In this document: in pieces, positions 45,915-53,167 of the stretch
How positions within the stretch are numbered: the stretch's first letter is position 1
Layout of the letters: each line of letters starts with the position of its first letter
NCBI GenBank assembly: GCA_947627295.1
Contig: CANQVJ010000002.1
Span: forward strand, 62,001 to 126,000
Source: an uncultured Clostridia bacterium
GTDB lineage: Bacteria > Bacillota > Clostridia > TANB77 > CAG-508
Length of the DNA stretch: 64,000 nucleotides
Reading direction: 5' to 3'
Made by a program: the position numbers and the translations under genes
The notes under the pieces: generated by a model
Seen by the model: the letters and a program-made list of their open reading frames with translations, nothing else
What the model was told of the DNA's origin: nothing
Database searches by the model: none

Positions 45915-45978
45915 AAAACAAGGTGTATTAAATACTTTTATTTATATATAAAATAATGAGTGTTAGGAGGAGATAATT

Positions 45979-46161
45979 ATGTTTGAAATAGAAAAAAATG
46001 AAACTATTAATAAAACATTTAGATTACCTATTGATTTATCTGAAAAGTTAAAACTTATAGCTCAAGAGCAAGGCGTATCTATGAATAATCTTGTAATACA
46101 ATGTTGCGAATATGCATTAAATAATATGAAGCCTAAAAAGCAAACCAACCTAAATGATTGA
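45979..46161 (+). CDS. Ribbon-helix-helix DNA-binding protein
   Basis: A 60-residue protein. NKTFRLPIDLSEKLKLIAQE followed by GVSMNNLVIQCCEYAL is the beta-strand plus two helices of an Arc/CopG-type dimer. Such proteins are often phage repressors or antitoxins. The start at 45979 follows TTAGGAGGAGA. Its last codons (QTNLND) lie inside the right-hand copy of a direct repeat that continues into the tRNA-Lys fragment. No toxin-like partner follows. Confidence 0.72.
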   Translation: MFEIEKNETINKTFRLPIDLSEKLKLIAQEQGVSMNNLVIQCCEYALNNMKPKKQTNLND

Positions 46162-46209
46162 AATATAAACATCCTAGGTTGGTTGTTCTTATGGTACTAC
46201 TATTGAACT
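46142..46209. repeat. Imperfect direct repeat, right copy
   Basis: Pairs with 44288-44359. AACCAACCTA and TAGGTTGGTT within it form a 10-bp stem. It runs straight into the tRNA-Lys fragment. Confidence 0.6.
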
Positions 46210-46257
46210 CTGGACCTTCAGATTAAGAGTATACTGCTCTACCAACTGAGCTAATAG
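46205..46257 (-). pseudogene. tRNA-Lys(CUU) fragment
   Basis: About 48 of 53 bases match the minus-strand tRNA-Lys at 53168-53243 from near the 5' end through the D arm, anticodon arm (CTT) and variable region. The 5' acceptor strand is altered, and the T arm and 3' acceptor strand are missing, so it cannot be functional. It looks like the scar of an integration at a tRNA gene. Confidence 0.72.
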
Positions 46258-46270
46258 TTTTATTCCCTTA

Positions 46271-46312
46271 ATTTTGAACTGTCAAGGATTTCTTGACAGT
46301 TCAAATTTTTTG
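46271..46312 (+). terminator. Perfect hairpin copied from rhuM
   Basis: TTTGAACTGTCAAG and CTTGACAGTTCAAA pair (14 bp), followed by a T run on the plus strand, so it can terminate. All but one of 36 bases match the reverse complement of the rhuM coding sequence at 42315-42350. Confidence 0.7.
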
Positions 46313-46356
46313 TTAATATTCTTATTACATCAATAATATTAAAACAATCCTTTTAT

Positions 46357-46857
46357 TTATTTTTTATATTCCACACATTTTTCTTCTAGTAGTTTGAAGT
46401 TACAAGCTATTGTTTTTAGAAAATTATTTTTGTGCTTAGTTACTGCAGTATACATTTTATTTGCTCTTTTATATATTTCTTCTTTATTAGAATTTATATA
46501 TCTATATTCTGTTGATATTAAATCTTTGTATTTTTTATCTTGTTTGTTATATTCCAACAAACTAACTACGCTTGAATTCACTTGAACTGGTATCATTGCA
46601 GAAAACTTAATAATTGCCAATGGTTTTTTCTTTCTATCATATACAAAGAAAAAACTAGGATTATTTTTATATTTAGAATAATGTTCTTTATATGAATACA
46701 AAAGAACAAAATAATTATAATTTTCTATTTTTAACACAATACCTAAATATGGTCTACTATGACCTATTTCGCTTTTATTATAACTTACATGTTTTTCAAA
46801 CTTACTTAAATATTTTATATAATTTTTATCGACAACATAAAATAATAATTCTTCCAT
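46357..46857 (-). CDS. toxN: Type III toxin ToxN/AbiQ endoribonuclease
   Basis: A 166-residue protein of the ToxN/AbiQ fold. The N-terminal YVVDKNYIKYLSKFEKHV, SRPYLGIVLKIENYNYFVLLYSYKEHY, the MIPVQVNSSVVSLLEY segment and the C-terminal CNFKLLEEKCVEYKK line up with the ToxN pattern as I remember it. ToxN cuts A-rich RNA and is held inactive by its own repeated RNA. Upstream on the same strand are two 40-nt repeats and an attenuating terminator, the exact layout of type III systems. Such systems can abort phage infection. The start follows AAGAGGTACA. Confidence 0.88.
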   Translation of the reverse strand: MEELLFYVVDKNYIKYLSKFEKHVSYNKSEIGHSRPYLGIVLKIENYNYFVLLYSYKEHYSKYKNNPSFFFVYDRKKKPLAIIKFSAMIPVQVNSSVVSLLEYNKQDKKYKDLISTEYRYINSNKEEIYKRANKMYTAVTKHKNNFLKTIACNFKLLEEKCVEYKK

Positions 46858-46871
46858 TGTACCTCTTTTCT

Positions 46872-46911
46872 AAAAAAATTAGGGAATACACTTTTTAAAA
46901 TGTACCCCCTA
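46872..46911 (-). terminator. Attenuator between toxI and toxN
   Basis: On the minus strand an 11-bp stem (TAGGGGGTACA with TGTATTCCCTA, two G-T pairs) is followed by ATTTTTTT. In type III systems this sets the ratio of antitoxin RNA to toxin mRNA. Confidence 0.85.
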
Positions 46912-47056
46912 TTTTAAAACTGCTTATTTATAAGGCTTAAGCATTACCTAATTTGAAATCAGTTCATTTATAAGGCTTGAACTTTACCTAATTTAAAGTC
47001 GTTCTTCTTTTATTTAAGAACTTCTTATTAGTAATCAAATGATTACTAATTTTATT
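46912..47056 (-). ncRNA. toxI: ToxI antitoxin RNA with two 40-nt repeats
   Basis: Two full repeats lie at 46921-46960 and 46961-47000, with partial units at both ends (47001-47022 and about 46907-46920). Each can form a short hairpin around AGCCTTATAAA; the stem is AGTTCA/TGAACT in one and TGCTTA/TAAGCA in the other, so pairing is kept while sequence changes. The RNA starts near 47056 from the promoter at 47063-47092. A perfect 24-base palindrome (47027-47050) forms a hairpin at its 5' end. Confidence 0.85.
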
Positions 47057-47062
47057 ATATTT

Positions 47063-47092
47063 ATTATAACACTTTTTTATTCATTATGTCAA
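47063..47092 (-). promoter_or_regulatory. Promoter of toxIN
   Basis: TTGACA, 18 bases, TATAAT on the minus strand. Confidence 0.82.
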
Positions 47093-47129
47093 TAGATTTA
47101 TTGTAAAAATTTGGTTAATGTTTTTTTGC

Positions 47130-47141
47130 AAACATATGTTT
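47130..47141. promoter_or_regulatory. LexA-like box before the Y-family polymerase
   Basis: AAACATATGTTT, preceded by GC and followed by AC. It differs from the Gram-positive core GAACATATGTTC only at the two outer bases and overlaps the -35 element, so LexA binding would block transcription. Confidence 0.55.
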
Positions 47142-47167
47142 ACAAAATAAAGAAGGTGTGATATAAT
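47139..47167 (+). promoter_or_regulatory. Promoter of the Y-family polymerase operon
   Basis: TTTACA, 17 bases, TATAAT; the -35 is shared with the LexA-like box. Confidence 0.75.
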
Positions 47168-47194
47168 ACAAAATGTAAAAGAGGTGAGGTTTAA

Positions 47195-48676
47195 GTGAGT
47201 GTCTATTGCTGTATAGATTTGAAAAGTTTTTACGCATCTGTAGAGTGCCAAGAGCGTGGTTTGAATCCAATGAAAACAAACCTTGTAGTTGCTGATAAAT
47301 CGCGCACAGAAAAAACAATTTGTCTTGCTGTAAGTCCAACTTTAAAAAGCTATGGCATCCCTGGTAGAGCAAGGCTTTATGAAGTTGTTCAAAAAGTAAA
47401 AGAAATAAATTATAAAAGAAAACTTCAATCTAAAAATCATGAATTTACAGGCAGTTCGTGTGATGACGAAGAATTAAAAAAAGATAAAAATTTAGAACTT
47501 AAATATATAATAGCTCCACCTCAAATGGCAAAATATATGGAGTACAGTACAAAAATATACAACACATATTTAAAATATGTTTCTCCAGAAGACATTTTTC
47601 CATACTCAATAGATGAGGTTTTTATGGATATAACTAAATATTTAAAATTATATAATATGAAAGCTAAAGAGTTTTTAACAAAAATTATACATGATGTGTA
47701 TAACTCAACCGGCATAACTGCTACAGGTGGAATTGGCACAAATTTATATTTAGCAAAAATTGCAATGGATATTGGAGCAAAACATGTTCAAGCCGATAAA
47801 AACGGTGTAAGAATAGCAGCTTTAAATGAAATGCTATATAGAAAATTGTTATGGAGCCACAAACCAATAACAGATTTTTGGAGAGTGGGCAAAGGCTATG
47901 CTAAAAAATTAGCCAAACACAATATTTTCACAATGGGTGATGTCGCAAGATGTTCAATTGAAAACGAAGAATTGTTATATAAAATTTTTGGTATAAATGC
48001 AGAATTTTTAATTGACCATAGCTGGGGATACGAGCCATGCACAATTAAAGACATTAAAAATTTTAGACCTACTACAAATAGCATTAGTTCAGGTCAAGTT
48101 CTATCTAAACCATATAATTATGAGGATACAAAATTAATAGTAAAAGAAATGGCGGATTTACTTGCATTAGATTTGGTAGAAAAAAGGTTGGTAACAAGTC
48201 AAATAGTATTAACTATTGGTTATGATATAGAAAATATAACTAACCCTGAAATAAATTATAAAGGTGAAATCACTACAGATAGATATGGAAGAAGTACGCC
48301 AAAGCATGCACATGGCACAATAAATTTAAAAGAAAAAACTTCTTCTGCAAAATCCATTATGGAAGCTGCAGAGGAACTGTATGAAAGAATTATAAATAAG
48401 AAGTTGTTAGTGAGAAGATTAAATATAGTAGCAAGCAATGTTGTAAGTGAGAGTCAAATAAAAGATGTACATCAAAATGAACAAATAAGTTTATTTATTG
48501 ATTACAACCAGCAGGCTAAACAAAAACAAACTCTAAAAAAAGAACATAATTTACAACATACAATATTGGATATAAAAAAGAAATATGGCAAAAATGCAAT
48601 CATAAAAGGGATGAATCTTGAAAAGGCTGCAACAACTATAAAAAGAAATAAAACGATAGGCGGTCATCAAGAGTAA
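47195..48676 (+). CDS. Y-family DNA polymerase (UmuC-like)
   Basis: A 493-residue translesion polymerase. CCIDLKSFYASVECQERG holds the first catalytic Asp and the steric-gate region; PYSIDEVFMDIT holds the second acidic pair; GIGTNLYLAKIAMDI and WRVGKGYAKKLAKHNI (helix-hairpin-helix) follow. The C-terminal part is the little-finger region plus about 80 basic residues. The start is GTG at 47195 behind AGAGGTGAGG. A HAD phosphatase and a small YolD-like gene follow on the same strand up to a terminator, so this is a DNA-damage operon. Confidence 0.9.
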   Translation: MSVYCCIDLKSFYASVECQERGLNPMKTNLVVADKSRTEKTICLAVSPTLKSYGIPGRARLYEVVQKVKEINYKRKLQSKNHEFTGSSCDDEELKKDKNLELKYIIAPPQMAKYMEYSTKIYNTYLKYVSPEDIFPYSIDEVFMDITKYLKLYNMKAKEFLTKIIHDVYNSTGITATGGIGTNLYLAKIAMDIGAKHVQADKNGVRIAALNEMLYRKLLWSHKPITDFWRVGKGYAKKLAKHNIFTMGDVARCSIENEELLYKIFGINAEFLIDHSWGYEPCTIKDIKNFRPTTNSISSGQVLSKPYNYEDTKLIVKEMADLLALDLVEKRLVTSQIVLTIGYDIENITNPEINYKGEITTDRYGRSTPKHAHGTINLKEKTSSAKSIMEAAEELYERIINKKLLVRRLNIVASNVVSESQIKDVHQNEQISLFIDYNQQAKQKQTLKKEHNLQHTILDIKKKYGKNAIIKGMNLEKAATTIKRNKTIGGHQE

Positions 48677-48748
48677 AACTTTCTAGTAAGTACTTGATAA
48701 TATAAAGTGCATTATGATATACTGTTAAAAAAATACGGAGGAGAAGTT

Positions 48749-49246
48749 ATGGATTTTTGTGAAAGAATAAAAAAGATATGTTTAGGTCATAGTAAGGTTG
48801 CTTTATTTGTTGATATGGACGGAACGATTGCAGAATATATTGTTTTTCGTGACGGCTTTATTACAAATGAGACAAAAGAAGTATTTTTAAATTCAAAACC
48901 TATAAAAATAGTAATAGAAAAATTACAAGAACTAAGTAAGTTAGAAAATTTAGATATTTACATATTAACTCTATCAAAAAGTCGCATTATAGAGGAAGAA
49001 AAGAAGGAGTGGCTACAAAGATATACTCCATTTATTAAAGAAAGTAACTATATTATTATAACAAAAGAAACTGGAGACTATAGTGTTGAAACAAGAGATT
49101 ATATAAAATACCAAAAAATCGAAGAGAAACTAAGACAATATGATTATGCTTTATTGTTAGATGATGATCATAAAATATTAAGAGAAACTCAAAAGAAATT
49201 AAAGGATAATGGAGAAGTATTCCATGTTTCTTCTGCATTAATATAG
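48749..49246 (+). CDS. HAD phosphatase, deoxyribonucleotidase-like
   Basis: A 165-residue HAD protein. LFVDMDGTIAEY is motif I, LTLSKSR fits motif II with Ser rather than Thr, and LLLDDDHKIL fits motif IV. Small HAD enzymes of this size include 5'(3')-deoxyribonucleotidases, but the substrate cannot be read from sequence. The start at 48749 follows GGAGGAGAAGTT; an upstream ATG at 48707 has no binding site. It sits between a Y-family polymerase and its YolD-like partner, so a link to nucleotide pools during damage is conceivable. Confidence 0.72.
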   Translation: MDFCERIKKICLGHSKVALFVDMDGTIAEYIVFRDGFITNETKEVFLNSKPIKIVIEKLQELSKLENLDIYILTLSKSRIIEEEKKEWLQRYTPFIKESNYIIITKETGDYSVETRDYIKYQKIEEKLRQYDYALLLDDDHKILRETQKKLKDNGEVFHVSSALI

Positions 49247-49258
49247 AGGTGATAGTAA

Positions 49259-49438
49259 ATGAGTAACTATAGTGATATTATTAATTTGCCACATCATATC
49301 TCAAAAAAACATCCGAGGTTAAGCATAGAGCAAAGAGCTGCTCAGTTTGCGCCCTTTTCAGTATTACAAGGATATGAAGAAAAAATACAAAATACAATTA
49401 AAAAAGCTGAAAAAGAAAATCAAGAAATGTGGGATTAA
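49259..49438 (+). CDS. Small YolD-like protein
   Basis: A 59-residue protein starting at 49259 behind GAGGTGATAG. INLPHHISKKHPRLSIEQRAAQFAPFSVLQGYEE is a pattern I associate with short YolD-like proteins found beside Y-family polymerases in Bacillota, proposed to play a UmuD-like role. The stop lies inside the terminator stem. I base the assignment on the pattern and on the neighbour. Confidence 0.68.
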   Translation: MSNYSDIINLPHHISKKHPRLSIEQRAAQFAPFSVLQGYEEKIQNTIKKAEKENQEMWD

Positions 49439-49458
49439 TTTTTAATCCCACATTTTTC
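49428..49458 (+). terminator. Terminator of the polymerase operon
   Basis: TGTGGGATTAA pairs with TTAATCCCACA (11 bp, three-base loop), then a T run; it overlaps the stop codon of the YolD-like gene. Confidence 0.9.
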
Positions 49459-49460
49459 TT

Positions 49461-49799
49461 TTAACGTATATTTCTCAAAGCTTCTATACGAGCTTCTGTA
49501 CTTGGGTGTGTTGACCATAAGCTTGATTCTTTTTTCTTTCTACCTTCCTTAGTGTTTTTCTTAAATGGATTTACAATATACATGTTAGCAGTTGCCGAAT
49601 TTGCAGTTTGCAATTGATTTTCATCAGCTGAAAGTTTTTGTAAAGCTGAAATCAATCCCTCAGGATTTCTTGTAAGTTCTACTGCCGTTGCATCTGCTAA
49701 GAATTCTCTTTTTCTAGATAATGCAAGTTGCATTAGTGTTCCAAAAATAGGAGATAAAATTAGGAATATCAATCCAATTAACATTAAAACACCGTTGCC
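49461..49799 (-). CDS. htpX: HtpX-like protease, C-terminal part (frameshifted)
   Basis: The second part of a membrane M48 metalloprotease. SPIFGTLMQLALSRKREFLADATAVELTRNP contains the third zinc ligand (Glu of REFLADA), and the end has LWSTHPSTEARIEALR, typical of HtpX. The frame can be read from an ATG at 49838, but that lies in the wrong frame of the upstream exposed loop; the homologous part begins after the extra base at 49800. Its T-rich end meets the convergent polymerase operon terminator. Confidence 0.83.
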   Translation of the reverse strand, partial: GNGVLMLIGLIFLILSPIFGTLMQLALSRKREFLADATAVELTRNPEGLISALQKLSADENQLQTANSATANMYIVNPFKKNTKEGRKKKESSLWSTHPSTEARIEALRNIR

Positions 49800-50373
49800 G
49801 ACTGCTTTCGCTGTCTCTATCATTATCACCAAAACCACCCCAGAAAATCATCCTTGAAATCATATCAGAAAGCATTACAACAAATCCAACCATTACTGAA
49901 ACAACTGCGGAAAGCCTAATGTCGTAATTTTTTATATGGCTCATTTCGTGTGCAATAACACCTTCTAGCTCATAATATTCTAACTTTTCTAATAACCCTG
50001 TAGTTACGCAAATAACTGCATTTTGAGGGTTTCTTCCCGTAGCAAACGCATTGGGTTGCGGGTCGTCTACAACATACAACTTAGGTTTGACTGGTAAGTT
50101 TGCTGTAACCATTAGAGCATCTAAAATATTTACAAGTTTTAAATCTTCTTCCTTAGTTGCAGGGCGAGCTCTAGACATACTCAAAACGATCTTATCACAA
50201 TTGTAATATGTTGCAAAAGCACTTCCTATTGAAAACATAAGGGCAATTACAATTGACATATTGCCTAACTTAAATGCGTGGCATACATAGTAAACAATTA
50301 GCGTTATTACAATGGTGAAAATAGAAACAATCACGCCTGATTCAATCTTATTTTTTCTTTGATTTCTAAACAT
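49800..50373 (-). CDS. htpX: HtpX-like protease, N-terminal part (frameshifted)
   Basis: HtpX cleaves misfolded membrane proteins. Two membrane helices lie near the N-terminus, then PNAFATGRNPQNAVICVTTGLLE, the zinc motif HEMSH in GVIAHEMSHIKNYD, and two more helices. In place of SSGNGVLMLIG the sequence runs off frame, because of an extra C before GGC on the coding strand (plus-strand G at 49800); this false frame ends at 49714. The start at 50373 follows GGTGATAAAT. lemA lies immediately upstream, the usual lemA-htpX pair. Confidence 0.85.
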
Positions 50374-50385
50374 ATTTATCACCAA

Positions 50386-50952
50386 CTATTCTTTGTTACC
50401 AAAGTCGACTTTAACATTTTTTCTTGCTTCTTCATTTTCAGCTTCAAATAAATCACGAGCTGTAAAGTTAAACATCCCAGCAATTATGTTTGAAGGAAAT
50501 GTTTGAAGCTTTGTGTTATATTCTGTTACAGAATCATTGTAGAATTGTCTAGAAAAAGAAATTTTGTTTTCTGTATTTCTTAATTCTTCTGAAAGTTCAG
50601 AAAAGTTTTGGTTAGCTTTTAAATCAGGATAGTTTTCAGAAACTGCCATAATTGTTTTTAATGCATTTGAAAGTTCACCGTCTAATTTAGCTTTATCAGC
50701 AACTCCTGTTGTAGCAGCCCAAGAAGTTCTTAGCTCTGTTACTTTTTCTAAAACATCTTTTTCATGTTGCATATAACCTTTTACTGTTTCAACAAAATTT
50801 GGTATTAGGTCAAATCTTCTTTGTAGTTGAACATCGATTTGGCTCCATGCATTGTCTACACGCAATCTAGATTTTACTAAACCATTATAAATTAAAATTA
50901 TAATTGCAATAATTGCAACAATAACTATTGCTATAATTAAACCTACTGACAT
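50386..50952 (-). CDS. lemA: LemA family protein
   Basis: A 188-residue protein with one N-terminal membrane helix (residues 4-24) and a helical extracytoplasmic or cytoplasmic body. VDNAWSQIDVQLQRRFDLIPNFVETVKGYMQHE is the family signature, and the C-terminal FNFTARDLFEAENEEARKNVKVDF is also typical. LemA is commonly paired with HtpX; its precise role is unclear. The start follows AAGGAGGAATTAAT. Confidence 0.93.
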   Translation of the reverse strand: MSVGLIIAIVIVAIIAIIILIYNGLVKSRLRVDNAWSQIDVQLQRRFDLIPNFVETVKGYMQHEKDVLEKVTELRTSWAATTGVADKAKLDGELSNALKTIMAVSENYPDLKANQNFSELSEELRNTENKISFSRQFYNDSVTEYNTKLQTFPSNIIAGMFNFTARDLFEAENEEARKNVKVDFGNKE

Positions 50953-51083
50953 ATTAATTCCTCCTTACTAATTTATACTACCCATATTTTATCATATTAC
51001 TAAAAAATTGTGAATATATAAATGTAAAAATATTTGATAAATGTTGTGTAGTGTGTTATTATTGCTTTGGGAAGGTGAATTAT

Positions 51084-51533
51084 ATGAGAGCTCCATTTCA
51101 AGTTTTAATTATTTTATATAAAAAAGAAAACAACAATTTTTTGTACGCTACTTTTTATAGAAGTTCTATGCCAATATGGCAATTTATTTCCGGCGGTGGT
51201 GAAAATGACGAAGCACCAATTCAAACAGTTATACGAGAGTTAAAAGAAGAAACTTCTGTTAGCGTAACCAAGAAGGATATCTTAAAGTTAGACTCAATGT
51301 GTACTATTCCTGTTGTTAATATAACTGGCAAATATACATGGGGAGAAAAAGTTTATGTTGTTCCAGAATACAGTTTTGCTATAAAGGCTGATAATTTTAA
51401 CATCAAACTTTCAAATGAACATAAGACTTTTAAATGGCTGAAGTATAATGAAGCAATGGAAATCTTAAAATATGATAGTAATAAAACTGCTCTTTGGGAA
51501 TTAAATGAAAAGTTGACGAAGGAAGCTGTGTAG
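51084..51533 (+). CDS. NUDIX hydrolase
   Basis: A 149-residue NUDIX protein. FISGGGENDEAPIQTVIRELKEETSVSV supplies the box, including RELxEE; the last Gly of the box is Ser. The layout (RAPFQVLIILYKK at the start, W before the box) resembles dihydroneopterin- or dATP-type pyrophosphohydrolases, but the substrate cannot be fixed. The start at 51084 follows GGGAAGGTGA; it is a solo gene. Confidence 0.82.
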   Translation: MRAPFQVLIILYKKENNNFLYATFYRSSMPIWQFISGGGENDEAPIQTVIRELKEETSVSVTKKDILKLDSMCTIPVVNITGKYTWGEKVYVVPEYSFAIKADNFNIKLSNEHKTFKWLKYNEAMEILKYDSNKTALWELNEKLTKEAV

Positions 51534-51602
51534 TGTTTGCACAGCTTTTTGTATATTTTAATTTTAAGTGGGAACAATTAAAACGATTGGAGGTTTTAAT
51601 AT

Positions 51603-52031
51603 ATGGACGATACTGTAAAATTATTAAAAGAGTGTAATAGCGGTTTACAAATGGCTATTGACGGCATTTCGCATGTTATTGAGGATGCAAAAGGAAAAGA
51701 TTTTAACAATATGCTTGAAAGCTATGAAAAACAACACAAGGATTTATGCAAAATTGTTCACAAGGAGCTTCACGACAAAGGTTACCCTGAAAAAGAGCCT
51801 AACCCAATGATTTCTGCAGAAAGTTGGATGCAAACAAAAATGAAAATGTTAGTTGACAATTCTGATGAAAAAATTGCTGGACTTATGATGGACGGTTGTA
51901 ATATGGGAATAAAAAGTGTTGGTAGATATTTAAATGAATATGCATGTGCAGATAATAATACTAAGGGGCTTGCAAATGATATAATTAAGCTTGAAGAAAA
52001 CTTTATGAAAGATTTGAAGGATTATCTATAA
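51603..52031 (+). CDS. Ferritin-like helical protein (DUF2383-like)
   Basis: A 142-residue all-helical, acidic protein with conserved-looking His/Glu positions (ISHVIEDAKG, YEKQHKDLCKIVHKELHDKG, NEYACADNNTKGLANDIIKLEENF). It resembles the four-helix ferritin-like proteins of Clostridia often called DUF2383 or DUF892-like. A metal-binding or stress role is likely but unproven. ATG 51603 follows TTGGAGGTTTTA. Confidence 0.6.
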   Translation: MDDTVKLLKECNSGLQMAIDGISHVIEDAKGKDFNNMLESYEKQHKDLCKIVHKELHDKGYPEKEPNPMISAESWMQTKMKMLVDNSDEKIAGLMMDGCNMGIKSVGRYLNEYACADNNTKGLANDIIKLEENFMKDLKDYL

Positions 52032-52045
52032 TAGTCTGTTTTTAC

Positions 52046-52074
52046 TTGACATAATTATATTTTTGTGATAACAT
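52046..52074 (+). promoter_or_regulatory. Promoter of gene 52136-52594
   Basis: TTGACA, 17 bases, TAACAT. Confidence 0.7.
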
Positions 52075-52135
52075 GTATTATGTTAATAACAAAGTGTTTT
52101 CTTTTACACGAATAAAATAGAAAGAAGGATGTAGA

Positions 52136-52594
52136 ATGAATAATCAAAGGGGTGGAGCATTGGTGCCTATAGCTGTATCAACAGCATTGTTAGTAACTTT
52201 AGTAACAGTTTCAGCAGATTGTTTAGAAGAACATGCTGAAGAAATAATAGCTAAAGCTAACGAAGCACAAGTAACAAGTGGACATTGCGAAATTAAAGAG
52301 CGTATAGAATTAAATCATCAAGCATATTACATTGATAAACTAGCTGGACAATATAAAGGAGATTTGCTAGATTATTTAGAAGAAAAGGGCTTTACAGATG
52401 ACCAAGGTGTTGTTAATACTTCAACTTTATTAGGAAGAAGAGATGATGATGTTTCTACTGGAAAAGGAACTGAAGGAAAAGACGTTTACAAAGTTGAAAT
52501 AGATTCTTCTTCACAAAATGCACCTAATGATAAAGATTACAAAATTATGTACTATGATGAAAAAGGTGAAGCTTTACAAGTAGGAAAAATTTAA
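52136..52594 (+). CDS. Small exported or pilin-like hypothetical protein
   Basis: A 152-residue protein. After NNQRGG comes a hydrophobic helix (ALVPIAVSTALLVTLVTV), then a polar, acidic body. The short basic leader ending in Gly-Gly before the helix recalls type IV pilin-like signals, but the usual Glu at position 5 of the mature protein is absent, so an ordinary signal anchor is equally possible. There is a Cys just after the helix. I do not recognise the family. It is a solo unit with its own promoter and a shared terminator. Confidence 0.6.
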   Translation: MNNQRGGALVPIAVSTALLVTLVTVSADCLEEHAEEIIAKANEAQVTSGHCEIKERIELNHQAYYIDKLAGQYKGDLLDYLEEKGFTDDQGVVNTSTLLGRRDDDVSTGKGTEGKDVYKVEIDSSSQNAPNDKDYKIMYYDEKGEALQVGKI

Positions 52595-52628
52595 AAGAAA
52601 CGGAAATTTAACTTTCCGCTTCTTTTTT
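52593..52628. terminator. Bidirectional terminator
   Basis: AAGAAACGGAAA and TTTCCGCTTCTT pair (one mismatch) around six bases, with A and T runs, between convergent genes. Confidence 0.85.
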
Positions 52629-53105
52629 GTTGTCTGATAGGGTGTCGTCTGAATTTACCCAATCTGAAACATTTTCTATTCTGTAATCTGTTTTTGTATC
52701 TCTCATTACAACCTTTTCTATACCAGCGTTTATAATCATCCTTTTGCAAAGTGTGCATGGCTTATTATCTGTGATGTACTCACCTGTTCTTTTATTTATT
52801 CCAACTAAATACAATGTTGAACCAATCATATCATCTCTGCTGACACTTATTATTGCATTTTGCTCACTGTGGACTGACCTGCATAGTTCAAAACCTGCAC
52901 CTGAAGGGGTGTTGTGCATTTTTCTTCTGCACTCTCCTATATCTAAACAATTTTTTCTTCCTCTTGGTGCGCCTGTATATCCAGTTGAAATTATTTCGTC
53001 GTTTTTTACAATAACGCTTCCATAATTGTTTCTAAGGCAAGTGCCTCTTTCGCTTACTGCTTCTGCAATGTCTAAATAATAATTTGTTTTATCCACTCTA
53101 TCCAT
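52608..53105 (-). CDS. dCMP deaminase family protein
   Basis: A 165-residue zinc deaminase. SVHSEQNAI carries the zinc His and catalytic Glu, and PCTLCKRMIINAGIEKVV the two zinc Cys. GSVIVKNDEIISTGYTGAPRG and the extra cysteine segment (CLDIGECRRK) match dCMP deaminases of the ComEB type. It produces dUMP for thymidylate synthesis. It is a solo gene with tRNA-Lys downstream of its start on the same strand's upstream side. Confidence 0.9.
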   Translation of the reverse strand: MDRVDKTNYYLDIAEAVSERGTCLRNNYGSVIVKNDEIISTGYTGAPRGRKNCLDIGECRRKMHNTPSGAGFELCRSVHSEQNAIISVSRDDMIGSTLYLVGINKRTGEYITDNKPCTLCKRMIINAGIEKVVMRDTKTDYRIENVSDWVNSDDTLSDNKKEAES

Positions 53106-53167
53106 TTACATCACTCCCACCTATTAAAAAAAACTAGAGTTCTAACTTCAGACTCTAGTTTTATCAA

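Noticed and set aside
46205..46257. Functional second tRNA-Lys
   Set aside because: The T arm and 3' acceptor strand are missing, and the 5' acceptor strand is altered.
46921..47000. Two adjacent 40-nt repeats as a CRISPR array
   Set aside because: There are no spacers between the units and no cas genes; the repeats sit in front of a ToxN-like gene with an attenuator, which explains them.
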